A stretch of DNA of 64,000 bases from assembly GCA_037349105.1 (NCBI GenBank), contig JAYJMM010000123.1:5580001-5644000 (forward strand), written 5' to 3'. A program made the translations under genes and the position numbers. Of the stretch, positions 1-13,741 are shown one piece after another (positions within the stretch are counted from its first letter, which is position 1; each line of letters begins with the position of its first letter). Origin of the DNA: Limnomonas spitsbergensis (Eukaryota; Chlorophyta; Chlorophyceae; Chlamydomonadales). Under the pieces are notes generated by a model. The model saw only the letters and a program-made list of their open reading frames with translations. It ran no database searches and was not told where the DNA came from.

Positions 1-1236
1 GCACGTAAACGAATGAGACACGAATGCACGTAATCGACGTAGTCTGAGCTTGCGTAAACCCTGACCTAGCCAGCGTGGCAGGATCATTTTGGAAACTACC
101 CCCCCGAGGTAGGTCCTGAAACAATCCTAGATGTACACGAAAGTACAACGACCTGCAGCAGCTGCACCTGGGCAGGAGTCCTAAACCCTCGCCCGGCCCA
201 TCTGTGGCAGCAGCATCATCTAGACGAGCTGATTCTGAAGCTTAAGCCTAAGCCCTCGTCCGCCTGACCTGCAGCAGCCTCAACTGGATAGGAGTCCAAC
301 ACACTGGCCTGTCCCATCTGGGGCAAGCAGCTTCATCTGAATGCGTGTATTCTCAAGTTTTAGCCTACACCCTTAACCCTCGTCCGGCTCGAATGCAGCA
401 GCTTGACCTGGACACGAGTCCCAAACCCTAAACACTCGCCAAGCCCATCAGGGGCATCATCTTCTTCTGGACGCGCGCTCTTACGTTTCAGCCTGAACCC
501 TCAACCCTCGTCCGGCTGGACTGCAGCAGCTTGAACTGGACACGAGTTTTGAACCCTGAACCCAAGTCCATCCCATCTGCAGCAGCAGCTAGACACCAGT
601 CCTAAACCCTTAACCCTAAACCCTAGCCCGGCAGTCCTGCAGAGGCTTTATCTATGCCAACAATTTCAAACCTCTAAACCCTTAACCCTAAATCCTAAAC
701 CCTTAACCCTGAGCCGTAGTCAAGGCATGTCCGGAAGGCAACCCAGATCCAATGCTACCTGCGCCACGGCATGCCCCCACTCCACACACTTCGACCACCA
801 GCGATCCACACTTTTAATAGACACCCATGCATGGCCCACCTGCAGCAGCTTTGCCGTCCGTGCCACGGCATGCCCCCACCACTCACACTCCAACCACCAG
901 TGATTCACACTTCAAAATATGCCACCCTGGCATGCCCCATCTGCAGCAGCGTCATCGGGATTTGTGCCAGGTGTGCCACATGGATCCACCTCCATCTGTG
1001 CCAAGGCACGCCCCCACCGCACACACCTTAAATACCGGTGCCAACGTTCCACACTTGTGTCACACAAATCCCCACTCTTGCAGCCCCCCTGCAGCAGTTT
1101 CATCTGGATGCGTGCCAGGTGTGCAACACAGATCCAGCTTTGTCCGTGCAATGGCATGCCCCCACCGCTCACACCTTAACTACCTGTGCCAGCATTCCAC
1201 ACTTTTGTCACTCAAAGCCCCACTCTTGCGGCCCAC
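1..1236 (-). repeat. 3'-edge copies of exon 1237-1336
   Basis: Degenerate tandem units of about 115-150 bp, each keeping the last bases of the neighbouring exon (minus-strand aagctgctgcag followed by donor-like sequence). Copies of the edge are seen near 1088, 938, 838, 574, 522, 392, 269 and 152, the leftmost ones being the most diverged. CCCTAAACCC-type motifs are interspersed, especially at 600-715. I see no exon inside this stretch, so the next exon of gene A probably lies left of the window. Open frames here are read out of the repeats and are not genes. Confidence 0.7.
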
Positions 1237-1336
1237 CTGCAGCAGCTTCATCTGGATGCGGGTCAGATAAGCCACGCGGATCTCCGGACACACATGCATA
1301 CAGGATAGTAGCTCTCTCAGGCTCAGCCGCCACATC
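1237..1336 (-). CDS. Gene A exon 16: end of nucleotide-binding domain (helices B/C)
   Basis: Acceptor gtccccag, donor gtgggc. The split codon AG|G gives Arg, then 33 codons beginning MWRLSLRELLSCMHV and ending RIQMKLLQ. This fits the end of a CNBD, where a strand leading to 'L-S-R-E-L' is followed by an amphipathic helix. The phase matches the preceding exon exactly. It is the last exon found toward the left edge. Confidence 0.8.
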
Positions 1337-4300
1337 CTGGGGACAACAAGGGGGTGTAGCTGAATTGTAGCGGAAGTGTAGCTGAAATGTTGCTACTTTT
1401 CAGCTGAAGTGCAATAACAAGAACATTCAGGGCATGCCCGGATCTCGGGGCACACGTGCAGACAGGAGAGGAGCTCCCTCAGGCTCAGCCGCCACATCCT
1501 GGGGACAACAAGGGGGATGTAGCTGAGTTGTAGCTGAATTGTGGCTTACATATGGCTGAAGTGCTCTGAAAAGAACATTCAAGGTATATCTGGCAATGCG
1601 CTAAACGTACATGCAGGCGAGGAGCTCCCTCAATCAGGCTCAGCCGCCACATCCTAGGGAAGACAAGGGAATGTAGCTGAACTGTAGCGGTAGTGTAGCT
1701 GAAATGCTCGAAAGGTAGCACAAACAGGGTACGTCTGGCACTCAGCTACACATGCATACAGGATAAAAGCTCCCTTACTCAGGCTCAGTCGCCGCAACCT
1801 CAGGACAAAAGGGGAAGGAGCTGAATCACAGCGGATTTGTAGCTGAGTTGTAGCTGAATTATAGCTGATGCGCCCTAAAATTTGACTCACTCAGGACATG
1901 TCTTGCACTCAGCTACACGTGCATGTAGGAGAGGAGCTCCCTCAGGCTCAGCCACCACATTGTGGGGGCTAAACCAGGGGATAAAATCCGTAGTTGAATC
2001 GCAGCATAATTCAAAATAACTGTAGCTGAATAACAGCTGAATGATGGACAAATCGTAGCTGAATTGTAGCTGAATTTCTCAAGACGCAAAATTGAAGGTC
2101 CGCCTGGCACTCTGCTGTACGGGAAAGCAAGAGACAAGCGCTCCTAGCCGCCCCCCTTTTCAAAACACCCGCCAGGCCTCCACAACCTTCATACCATCCA
2201 CACCTTGCAAAAGGAAGCTCCTGTGGGCTCCCCCTTCTCCACCCACCCTCCACACCTTCCATACCCTCCACACCCTTCATACTTGCAAGGTGTTCCGCTG
2301 CTGTCGCTCCACATACTGCTCCACACATGATGCTGGCACAGGTACACCTGCTATATCATGATGACGGCATCGCCAAACACCCTCCACACTTTCCATACCC
2401 TTCATACCTGAAAAGTCTTCCGCTGCTGTCGCCCCACACACTGCTCCACCCACGCTGCTGGCACAGGTACACCTGCTATATCATGATGACGGCATCGCCA
2501 AACACCCTACACACTTTCCATACCCTTCATACCTGAAAAGTCTTCCGCTGCTGTCGCCCCACACACTGCTCCACACATGATGCTGGCACAGGTACACCTG
2601 CTATATCATGATGACGGCATCGCCAAACACCCTCCACACTTTCCATACCCTTCATACCCACAAGGCATGATGCAGCGGTAGCCCCACACACATGTTGCTG
2701 GCAGTTAGAGACCTGTTCCATGGTAATGAAAGCATTGCCAAAGACCCTCCACACACCCCCACACTTTTCATACTCTCCATACCTGCAAGGCGTGATGCTG
2801 CGGTAGCCCCACACACGTTGCTGGCAGCGTTGGACTCACTATATGATGATGGTGGCACGACCTGTTGCATGGTCATGCCAGCATGGCCAAACACCCTCAA
2901 CACCCCCACACTTGCCATACCCTTCATACCTGCAAGGCGTGATGCAGCGGTGGCCCCACACACAGCCCAAACCCGCGCGGCCGGCAGAAGGAGACCTGCG
3001 TCCCCATTATGGTGACAGCTCTGCCAAACACCCTTCCTACCCTCCAGACTTTCCACACCCTTCATACTTTCCACACCCTTCGTACCTGCAAGGCGTCATG
3101 CTGCGGTAGCCCTACACACGCTGCTGGTAGCGTTGGACTTGCTTCATGATGATGATGGCAACGCCAAACACTCTTCCTACCCTTCACGCTTTTCACACCT
3201 TCATACCTGCAAGGTGTGATGCAGCGGTAGCCCCACACACGCTGCTGGCAGCTTTGGACTTGCTTTATGCTGATAATGGCATCGCGGAACACCTTTCCCT
3301 CCCTTCACACTTTCACTATTTTCATACTAATCACACCTTCATACCTGCAAGGTGTGATGCAGCGGTAGCCCCACACTCGCTGCTGGCAGCTTTCAACTTG
3401 CTTCATGATGATAATGGAATCACCGAACATGGCTGGAGCGGACACGGTCAACTGCTTCTGGCAGTTATGGTCCAGGGCCTCCACCTGAAATGAGTAATTG
3501 AGTGGCCATGCATGAGCGATTGAGTGATTGCCTGCCCATGCATGAGTTAATGAGTGATTCAGTGTCCAGGCACAAGTGGTTAAGTGCGCAAGCAGGAGTG
3601 ATTTGAAATATTTGTGCAAGGTCAGCTGCTTCTGGCAGTTGTGGTCCTGGGCCTGCACCTGAAAAGAGTGATCGCGTGACCATGCATCAGTGGCTGAGTG
3701 AATGATTGACCAGGCAGGAGTGGTCGAGTTAGCAGACATTAATGATTTGACTTGGTCAGGTGCTTTCGTCAATTATGACCCAGGGCCCCCACGTGAGGGG
3801 ATTGAGTGATTGAGTGACCATGCATGCATAATGGAGTGAGCAGACATGAGTGATACAGTGATTGAGTGATTGAGTGGGCACACAAGAATGATGGATTCGA
3901 CATACAAGAGTGATTGCGCGATTGCATGGACACAAGTAATTGAGTCGAAAGACAAAAGTGATCATTCAGTCATTGCGTGCACAGACATGCGTGATCGAGT
4001 GCACCAGCATGAGTGATTGAGTGATCGAGTGCGCCAGCACGAGTGATTGAGTGATCCAGTGCGCCAACACGAGTGATTGAGTGATCCAGTGCGCCAACAC
4101 GAGTGATTGAGTGATTGGTTGAACAGGCACGATTGATTGAGTCATTGAGTGAGCAGAAATGAGTGATTGAGTGATTGAGTGAGCGGGCATGATTAATTTA
4201 ACTTGTCACGGGCGCCGGGCGCGGCCCAGCCTCACACCTGCCCTGACTCCAGCAGCCACGGGGACGTCGGTTGCTCTCCCTCCTGACAGAGCTCCACATC

Positions 4301-7300
4301 CGTCCGCCGCCACAGCCGCAGTCAACCACCTGGATCCGACTCACGACCCAGCTCACCCCCGACCCCCTGAACCCTTACCCAGCCTCTCCCTACCCCCCCT
4401 GGACTTATATCCAGCCCCACACCTGCCCCGACTCCAGCAGTCACGGGCAGGTCGGTTGCTCTCCCGCCTGGCAGAGCTCCACACCCGCCGCCACATCCAC
4501 GGTCACCCTCCTGGATCCGACTCACGACCCAGGTCGCTCTAGACCCCCTGGGCTTATATCAGCCCCCCACAGTGCCCATCCATAATGGGGCCCACGATAA
4601 CCCAGGTCGCTCTTAATCCCTAGACCTACACCCAGCCTCTCACCTGCCCTGACTCCAGCAGTCACGGGCAGGTGGGCTGCCCTCCCCCCTGACAGAGCTC
4701 CACACCCGCCCGCTGCCACATCCGCAGTGCCCATCCATGACCCCACGAACGCCCCACGTCGCTCTTAGCCCCTAGACCTACACCCTTACTCAGCCTCTCA
4801 CCTGCCCTGACTCCAGTAGACACAGGCACGTCGGTTGCCCTCCCTCCTGGCACCCGCTGCCACATCCACAGTGACCATTCGTAACCCCTCGAACGCCCCA
4901 GCTCACCTTCACACCCTGAACCCTTACCCAGCCTCTCACCTGCCCTGACTCCAGCAGCCACAGGCAGGTCGGTTGCTCTCCCTCCTGGCAGAGCTCCACA
5001 CCCGCCGCCACGTCCACAGTCATCATTCGCGACCCCACAAACGCGCACGCCGCATCGCCCACCGTGCTGAAGCATGGGACGCATTTCATCAGAGGCTCGA
5101 GCGTGGGCCAGGACATCTTGGTGCGCATGTCACCGGGCAGCTCAGCCTAAGCAGGGGGAGGGAGGGCGGATTAAGTCATCCTCAGTTCGATGTGTGTTAG
5201 ATTGCATGCGCCGCATCGCCCACAGTGTTGAAGCATGGGATACATTTCATCAGGGGCTCCAGGGTGGGCCAGGAGGCCTTGGTGCGCATGTCACCCGGCA
5301 GCTCAGCCTAAGCAGGGGGAGGGAGAGTAGATTAGGTTATCCTCAGTTTGATGTGTGTTTCCCAGAATGTAGCTGACACGCAGCTGTCTTGTATCTGACA
5401 TGTAGCTGACTTGTAGCTAACACGAGCACAAATAAGAGTGTCGAGCAATACACCCTAGGCCCACCTGGAGTCCATCCTTCTTTTGCAGCTGACATGTAGC
5501 TGACATGTAGCGAACATGCAGCGAGCATGTAGAAGAAGCAAGCTAAAAATAAGTGTGTCGAGCATCAAAACCCGAGCCTACCTGTAGCCCGTCCTCCTTT
5601 TGCAGCTGACATGTAGCTAACATGTAGCGAACATGCAGCGAGCATGTAGAAGAAGCAAGCTAAAAATAAGAGTGTCGAGCATCAAAACCCGAGCCTACCT
5701 GTAGCCCGTCCTCCTTTTGCAGCTGACATGTAGCTAACATGTAGCAGACATGTAGCCAAAACAAGCTAAAAATAAGAGTGTCGAGCATTAGAACCCGAGC
5801 CTAACTGTAGCCTGTCCTCCTTTTGCAGCTGACATGTAGCTTACATGCAGCAGACATGTAGCCGGAAAAAGCTAAAAATAAGAGTGTCGAGCATTGGAAC
5901 CCGAGCCTACCTGTAGCCCGTCCTCCTTTTGCCTTTCGGCACGCTTTGTCCACACTTGTCGGTAGTATGCCTGGTGGGAGGGTGCGTGGGTGGTTAAGTG
6001 TGTGTGGATGTGTGGATGTAACAGGGTGTTTATGTGTAGGTAAGTGTGTGTGGATGTTTGGTTGAGTGGATGGGTGGCTAAGTTTGTGTCGATGTGTCAC
6101 ACTTGTCGGTAGTATGCCTGGTGGGAGGGTGGGTGGGTGTTAACGTGTGTGTGGATGTGTGGATGTGTGGATGTAACAGGGTGTTGATGTGTAGGTAAGT
6201 GTGTGTGGATGTTTGGTTGAGTGGATGGGTGGCTAAGTTTGTGTCGATGTGTCACACTTGTCGGTAGTATGCCTGGTGGGAGGGTGGGTGGGTGTTAACG
6301 TGTGTGTGGATGTACGGAGGCGTGGATTGAGGAAGCAACTTGTCTGCTGTAGCGCAGCTTAGGCTACCATCTCTAAAAGTATACTAATATATTACGCATT
6401 GGCCAGTGGATTAAAAAAGAAACTTGACTGCTGTAGCGCAGGTAAGCTACCATCTCTAAAAGTATTTTATTATATATTACGCTCGGGGGCGTGGATTGAG
6501 GAAGCAAATTCAGTGTTTCTTTTTCCGGCGACGAGTCCAGTTTATGCAGGCCGCCACGCGGCCGCCAAAGGCCCGATTGGGACCCAACTCGGGCCGACCT
6601 ACGACAGGTGGCCAAAGCACCAAGCAGCCTGGCCACAACTGGGGTCTCTGGACAATGGCCCGAGTGTAGCTGACCTGTAGCTGACCTGTAGCCGACCTGT
6701 AGCTGAGTCACCAAGAAATAAACACCGTGCAACATGTCTGCTGTAGGGCAGGGTAGGCTGCGATCTCAAAAAACAATTAAAACGCATAGGGGCGTGGATT
6801 AAGGAAGCGACATGTCTGCTGTAGCATTGGGCAGGCTACCACCTCAATAAATTCGTAAATAAAGAAATCCGCATGGCGTGGATTGAGGAAGCAACTTGTC
6901 TGCTGTAGCGCAGCTTAGACTACCATCTCTTGACATATATTATTGTTACGTCCTGAGGCATGGATCGATGCCCTGAATCCGTACCTGCTGCACTAGGTAG
7001 GCTACCACACCCTTACCCCTCAACTTTAACCTAAGTCCCTAAACCCTGAATCCGTACCTGCTGCACTAGGTAGGCTACCACACCCTTACCCCTCAACCTT
7101 AACCTAAGTCCCTAAACCCTGGATCCGTACCTGCAGCACTAGGTAGGCTACCATACCCTTTTCCCTCAACCTGAACCTTAGTCCCTAAACCCTGAATCCG
7201 TACCTGCGGCACTAGGTAGGCTACCATACCCTTTTCCCTCAACCTGAACCTTAGTCCCTAAACCCTGAATCCGTACCAGCAGCACTAGGTAGGCTACCAT

Positions 7301-10300
7301 ACCCTTTCCCCTCAACCTTAACCTTAGTCCCTAAACCCTGAATCCGTACCTGCAGCTCGTCGGACAAGTTGGGTGGCAGGTTGTGCAGCCGTATGAACCG
7401 ATTCACCCGCTTCATCTTGAGGCCAAGCTGGTACAACATTCGGACCTGACGGGAGAGTTCGCATGAGGTATAGGGTTCAGAGTTAAGGGTTTCATTATCT
7501 TTAGGATAACAGTTATAAGCCCATGGTAAACCCTAAGCTTAACTCCATGTTTAGGCCAAGCTGGTACAACACTCGGACCTGACGGGATAAGTCGCATGAG
7601 TGTGTAGGGTTCGGAGTTTAGGGTACAGGTATGTTTGGGTTACGGGTTTAGGGTAACGGGTTTAGAGTTGTAAGCCCAAGTTTAACCCTACGCTTAACTC
7701 CATCTTGAGGCCAAGCGGGTATAACACTCGGACCTGATGGGATAAGTCACATAAGTATGTAGTGTTCAGAGTTTTGGGTTACGGGTATATATATGGTTTA
7801 GGGTTTAGAATTGTAAGCCCACGGTAAACCCTGAGGGGCTGCTCCACCCGGCTCAGCCTAACCGGGGCGCTCCCTTAGATCTCCCTCAGTGCTCCCTTAT
7901 AGCTCCCTCAGTGCTCCCTTATAGCTGCCTCAGTGCTCCCTTATAGCTGCCTCAGTGCTCCCTTATAGCTGCCTCAGTGCTCCCTTATAGCTGCCTTATA
8001 GCTGCCTTATAGCTGCCTTATAGCTGCATCAGTGCTCCCTTATAGCTGCCTTATAGCTGCCTTATAGCTGCCTCAGTGCTCCCTTATAGCTGCCTTAGTG
8101 CTCCCTTATAGCTGCCTTATAGCTGCCTTATAGCTGCCTTGTAGCTGCCTTATAGCTGCCTCAGTGCTCCCTTATAGCTGCCTCAGTGCTCCCTTATAGC
8201 TGCCTCAGTGCTCCCTTATAGCTGCCTCAGTGCTCACTTATAGCTGCCTTATAGCTGCCTTATAGCTGCCTTAGAGCTCCCACAGAGCTCACTTATAGCT
8301 GCCTCAGTGCTCCCTTATAGCTGCCTCAGTGCTCCCTTATAGCTGCCCCAGTGCTCACTTATAGCTGCCTTATAGCTGCCTTATAGCTGCCTTATAGCTC
8401 CCTCAGAGCTCACTTATAGCTGCCTCAGTGCTCCCTTATAGCTGCCTCAGTGCTCCCTTGTAGCTGCCTCAATGCTCCCTTATAGCTGCCTTATAGCTGC
8501 CTCAGTGCTCCCTTATAGCTGCCCCAGTGCTCACTTATAGCTGCCTTATAGCTGCCATAGAGTTGCCTTATAGCTCCCTCAGTGCTCCCTTATAGCTGCC
8601 TCAGTGCTCCCTTATAGCTGCCTCAGTGCTCCCTTATAGCTGCCTCAGTGCTCCCTTATAGCTCCCTTATAGCTGCCTCAGTGCTCCCTTAAAGCTGCCT
8701 CAGTGCTCCCTGATAGCTGCCTCAGTGCTCACTTATAGCTGCCTTAGAGCTGCCTTATAGCTGCCTTAGAGCTCCCTCAGAGCTCACTTATAGCTGCCTC
8801 AGTGCTTCCTTATAGCTGCCTCAGTGCTCCCTTATAGCTGCCTTATAGCTGCCTCAGTGCTCCCTTATAGCTGCCTCAGTGCTCCCTTATAGCTGCCTCA
8901 GTGCTCCCTGATAGCTGCCTCAGTGCTCACTTATAGCTGCCTTAGAGCTGCCTTAGAGCTCCCTCAGTGCTCCCTTATAGCTGCCTCAGTGCTCCCTTAT
9001 AGCTGCCTTAGAGCTGCCTCAGTGCTCCCTTATAGCTGCCTTATAGCTGCCTTATAGCTGCTTTATAGCTGCCTTAGAGCTCCCTTATAGCTGCCTCAGT
9101 GCTCCCTTATAGCTGCCTCAGTGCTCCCTTATAGCTGCCTTATAGCTGCCTCAGTGCTCCCTTATAGCTGCCCCAGTGCTCACTTATAGCTGCCTTATAG
9201 CTGCCTTAGAGCTGCCTTATAGCTCCCTCAGTGCTCCCTTATAGCTGCCTCAGTGCTCCCTTATAGCTGCCTCAGTGCTCCCTTATAGCTGCCTTATAGC
9301 TGCCTCAGTGCTCCCTTACAGCTGCCTCAGTGCTCCCTGATAGCTGCCTCAGTGCTCACTTATAGCTGCCTTAGAGCTGCCTTATAGCTGCCTTAGAGCT
9401 CCCTCAGAGCTCACTTATAGCTGACTCAGTGCTTCCTTTTAGCTGCCTCAGTGCTCCCTTATAGCTGCCTTATAGCTGCCTCAGTGCTCCCTTATAGCTG
9501 CCCCAGTGCTCCCTTATAGCTGCCTCAGTGCTCCCTGATAGCTGCCTCAGTGCTCACTTATAGCTGCCTTAGAGCTGCCTTAGAGCTCCCTCAGTGCTCC
9601 TTTATAGCTGCCTCAGTGCTCCCTTATAGCTGCCTTAGAGCTGCCTCAGTGCTCCCTTATAGCTGCCTTATAGCTGCCTTATAGCTGCTTTATAGCTGCC
9701 TTAGAGCTGCCTTAGAGCTACCTTATAGCTGCCTCAGTGCTCCCTTATAGCTACCTTAGAGCTGCCTTAGAGCTCCCTCAGTGCCTGGATAGCTCCCTTA
9801 GAGCTGCCTTGGAGCTGCCTCAGTGCTCCCGTATAGCTCCCTTGTAGCTGCCTTAGAGCTCCCTCGGTGCTCCCTTATAGCTGCCTTAGAGCTGCCTTGT
9901 AGCTGCCTTAGAGCTGCCAGAGAGCTACCTTATAGCTGCCTCATATCTCACTTATAGCTCCCTTAGAGCTGCCTTAGAGCTGCCTTAGAGCTGCCTTGGA
10001 GCTGCCTCAGTGCTCCCGTATAGCTCCCTTAGAGCTGCCTTAGAGCTCCCTTAGAGCTGCCTTAGAGCTGCCTTAGAGCTCCCTCAGTGCTCCCGTATAG
10101 CTCCCTTGGAGCTGCGTTATAGCTCCCTTATAGCTGCCTCAGTGCTCCCGTATAGCTCCCTTGGAGCTGCCTTAGAGCTGCCTTAGAGCTCCCTTAGACC
10201 TTGCGGGGGCTAGGCCTTCCGGACTCGATCCTCCTCTCCCGAGGCGAATCCGGCAAAAACGCTGGCGGAACCCTCTAGGCAACGGCAGGTTTTGCCTCTC

Positions 10301-11122
10301 CTCACGCGCGGGCTTCTCCAAGCGTGTCCCTTTGGCGCCAACAAGCCCACACGGGCCAGCGGGTCATCCCGCTCATAGTCCCTTCCCTCCCTCCCTTCCG
10401 GTCCAGCGGCTTGTCCCACTCACAGTCCGCAAGTTCGCCCAAGAAATCCCGCTGGCTGTGGCGCATATAGGCTGCACAGCTCCCCGTATCCTTAACCACA
10501 TTGGAGCTCCTCCACTCTAGGCCTTCCATATGTGCCAGCCACACACCTCCTAAACCCTACTCCTTTCACACACCTGCTAAACCCTACCCCCTGGCCCGCA
10601 CCCCTCCATCTCTCGCATCACATGTCTGTATGTGTCAGTCAACCAGATGAGGATGACGGCAACCAGGCCCCCCCCCCAACACCTGCACAACCCTGACCCC
10701 CCCCCCCCTGCTGGCTCACATGGCAAACTGGGCTGGTGCACCAGATGAGGATGACTGCTGCCATGACCCCCCCACACACCTGCTAAACCCTACCCCCCTC
10801 ACACACCTACTTAACTCTACCCCCCCCTCCCACAGACACACACCTGCTAAACCCTACCCCCCTCACACCCACACCTGCTTTACCCTATCCCCCCCCCCCC
10901 CACCACACACACACCTGCCAAACCCTACCCTACCCCTCCACACCTGCTAAAGCCTACCCCCCTCACACACCTACTTAACCCTACCCCCTCCCACACACCT
11001 GCTACCCCCTCCCCCCCCCCCCACACACACACCTGCTCAAACCTACCCTAACCCTCCACACCTGCTAAAGCCTACCCCCCTCACACACCTACTTAACCCT
11101 ACCCCCTCCCACACACCTGCTA

Positions 11123-11153
<31 letters not shown>

Positions 11154-13704
11154 CTGCTAAACCCTGCCCCGTCCTGTACACCAGCTAAACCCCACCTCCT
11201 CACACACCTACTTAACCCTACCCCCTCCCACACACCTGCTAACCCCCCCCCCCCACACACACACACACCTGCTAAACCCTGCCCCATCCTGTACACCTGC
11301 TAACCCTCACCTCCTCACACACCTACTTAACCCTACCCCCTTCCACACACCTGATAAACTCTACCCCCTCCCACACACCTGCTAAACCCTCCCCCCTCCC
11401 CCCCACACACACCTGATAAACCCTCTTCCTGCACACCTGCTAAACCCTACCCCCTTCCACACACCTGCCAAACCCTACCCCCGTCCACACACCTGATAAC
11501 CCCCCCCCCCAACACACCTGATAAACCATACCCCCCCCCCACTCACACTCAACTCTACCCCCCCCCCACACAAGTTGGCTTACATGGCCATCTGCGCTGG
11601 TGAACCAGATGAGGATGACGGCAACCAGGACTCCAAACATCAGCATGCCCTGGCGATTAGGGGGTTGGGGGGAGGAGGGTTAAGACACTGGGAGGAGAGG
11701 AGGGTTAAGAGACTGGGAGGAGAGGAGGGTTAAGAGACAGGACGGAGAGGAGGGTTAAGAGACAGGACGGAGAGGAGGGTTAAGAGACTGGGAGGAGAGG
11801 AGGGTTAAGAGACTGGGAGGAGAGGAGGGTTAAGAGACTGGGAGGAGAGGAGAGTTAAGAGACAGGACGGAGAGGAGGGTTAAGAGACAGGACGGAGAGG
11901 AGGGTTAAGAGACTGGGAGGAGAGGAGGGTTAAGAGACAGGACGGAGAGGAGGGTTAAGAGACAGGACGGAGAGGAGGGTTAAGAGACTGGGAGGAGAGG
12001 AGGGTTAAGAGACAGGACGGAGAGGAGGGTTAAGAGACTGGGAGGAGAGGAGGGTTAAGAGACAGGACGGAGAGGAGGGTTAAGAGACAGGGGGGGGGGG
12101 GGAGTTCAAGGAGAGGGATTGAGAGGAAGGGATACAACGCCAAGGGAGGAGCCTAGGTAGGGGGGCGATGTCAAGGGAGGGGGAGGGGAGGAGCCAAGGG
12201 AGATGGGCAATGTCAAGAGATGGGCAAGGGAGGCGTTTGGGGTGAGGTGGCTTGAGAGGGATGGGGGTGATGATGGGGGCGGCCAGGACTCCAAAACAGG
12301 GTTTGGGGGAGGAGGGTTAAGAGCAAGGGGGAGAGGAGGAGTTTGAGGTGAGGTGGCTTGAGAGAAAAGGACGGGGGAGATGATGGGGGTGACCAGGACT
12401 CAAAATATGAGCATGGCCAGGCCATAAGGGTTTGGGGGAGGAGGGTTAAGAGCAAGGTGGAGAGAAGGATTCAGAGAAGAAGCTTGAGTGGGAGGGGAGA
12501 GATGATGGGGGGGGGGGGGGGGGGGTCCATGACGCCCAACATGAGCAGGCTCAGACCATAAGGATTGGGGTAGGAGGCTGAAGAGCAAGATGGAGAGGAG
12601 GATTTCAGAGAGGGGGCTTGAACGAGAGATGATGGGGGTGTAAATGACGCCCAACACGAGCAAGCTTGGAAAAAGAGGAGCTTGGGGGAGGAGGGTTTAG
12701 TGAGAGAGGGTGTGGGAAGAGTTGAATGGAGATGGGGTTGAGTCCAGTCTAAATCAAATCCAAGGATTAGGGGTTAGGGTTAAGGGTTGAGTGAGGGAGG
12801 GTGTGGGAAGAGTTAAATGGAGAATGGGCTGAGTCCAGTCTAAATCAAATCCAAGTTCAATCAGGAATCAGGAAGATGATGTCGAGGATCTCACCATGTC
12901 GCAGCAAGCGGGGTTACCTACTCATCCTCGTACCAACGCATCCTAAACCTAAACCTAAACCCTAAACCCATCCAGATGACAATTTGAGCCACACACCCGT
13001 GCCTACACTGTTTCCATTTCCATTGCCGTTTCGATTTCCGTTTCGGTGTCCCCATTTCCGTTTCCGTCTGCCATTTCGAAGTCCATGTCCATTTCCATGT
13101 CGCTTCTCGTTTCCTCATCTCCTTCCGTTCCCACCGAGCTTAATCCACGCCCTAGGGTGCATATCTTTCTTTCTTTCCATTCCCACCGGTCCCGGCCCCG
13201 TCCATCTCCACTCACGAATAGCATGAGCAGGTTGAAGACCACCATCTCGCCCATGCTCTGAACCATGATGCCCCAGCTGCCGGTCCCAGTGTTCTGGACA
13301 GGGTTCAGGGTTAAAGGGTTTAGGGTTTTTTGTTTGGGGTTCAGGGTTTAGGGTTTGATGCCCCAGCTGCCGGTCCCGGTATTCTGGACAGGAACAAGAA
13401 ACAAGCATCGGGCATGGCACAATCAGGCACGACACAAACATGCAAAGAACAAGCAGGCAAGACCCCGGTACCCCACAATGAGATTGCAGGCTGTCACTAA
13501 TGATGGTGTTGATTTACCCCCCCCCCCCGCCTAAAAGAAGAACGGTGAGGGGTGGATAAGAAAATAGCGTTAGGTGGCCAATGCGTTAGAGGTTTTGGGG
13601 TTTGGAGGGGCGCTAGCCGAGGAAAAGTGATGACAAGCAGGACACAACTACCTACCGTCATGAATCAGGATGATAATGCATTCCCACCCCTTAAGACCTC
13701 TAGA

Positions 13705-13741
<37 letters not shown>

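Noticed and set aside
2092..3772. Short frames on both strands that look like small genes
   Set aside because: Shadows of the binding-cassette exon and its edge copies in other frames.
10302..10544. Extra exon of gene A in the S6/C-linker intron
   Set aside because: Exons 11649-11584 and 7445-7350 already join in phase with the expected family sequence, and this segment has no similarity to the C-linker.
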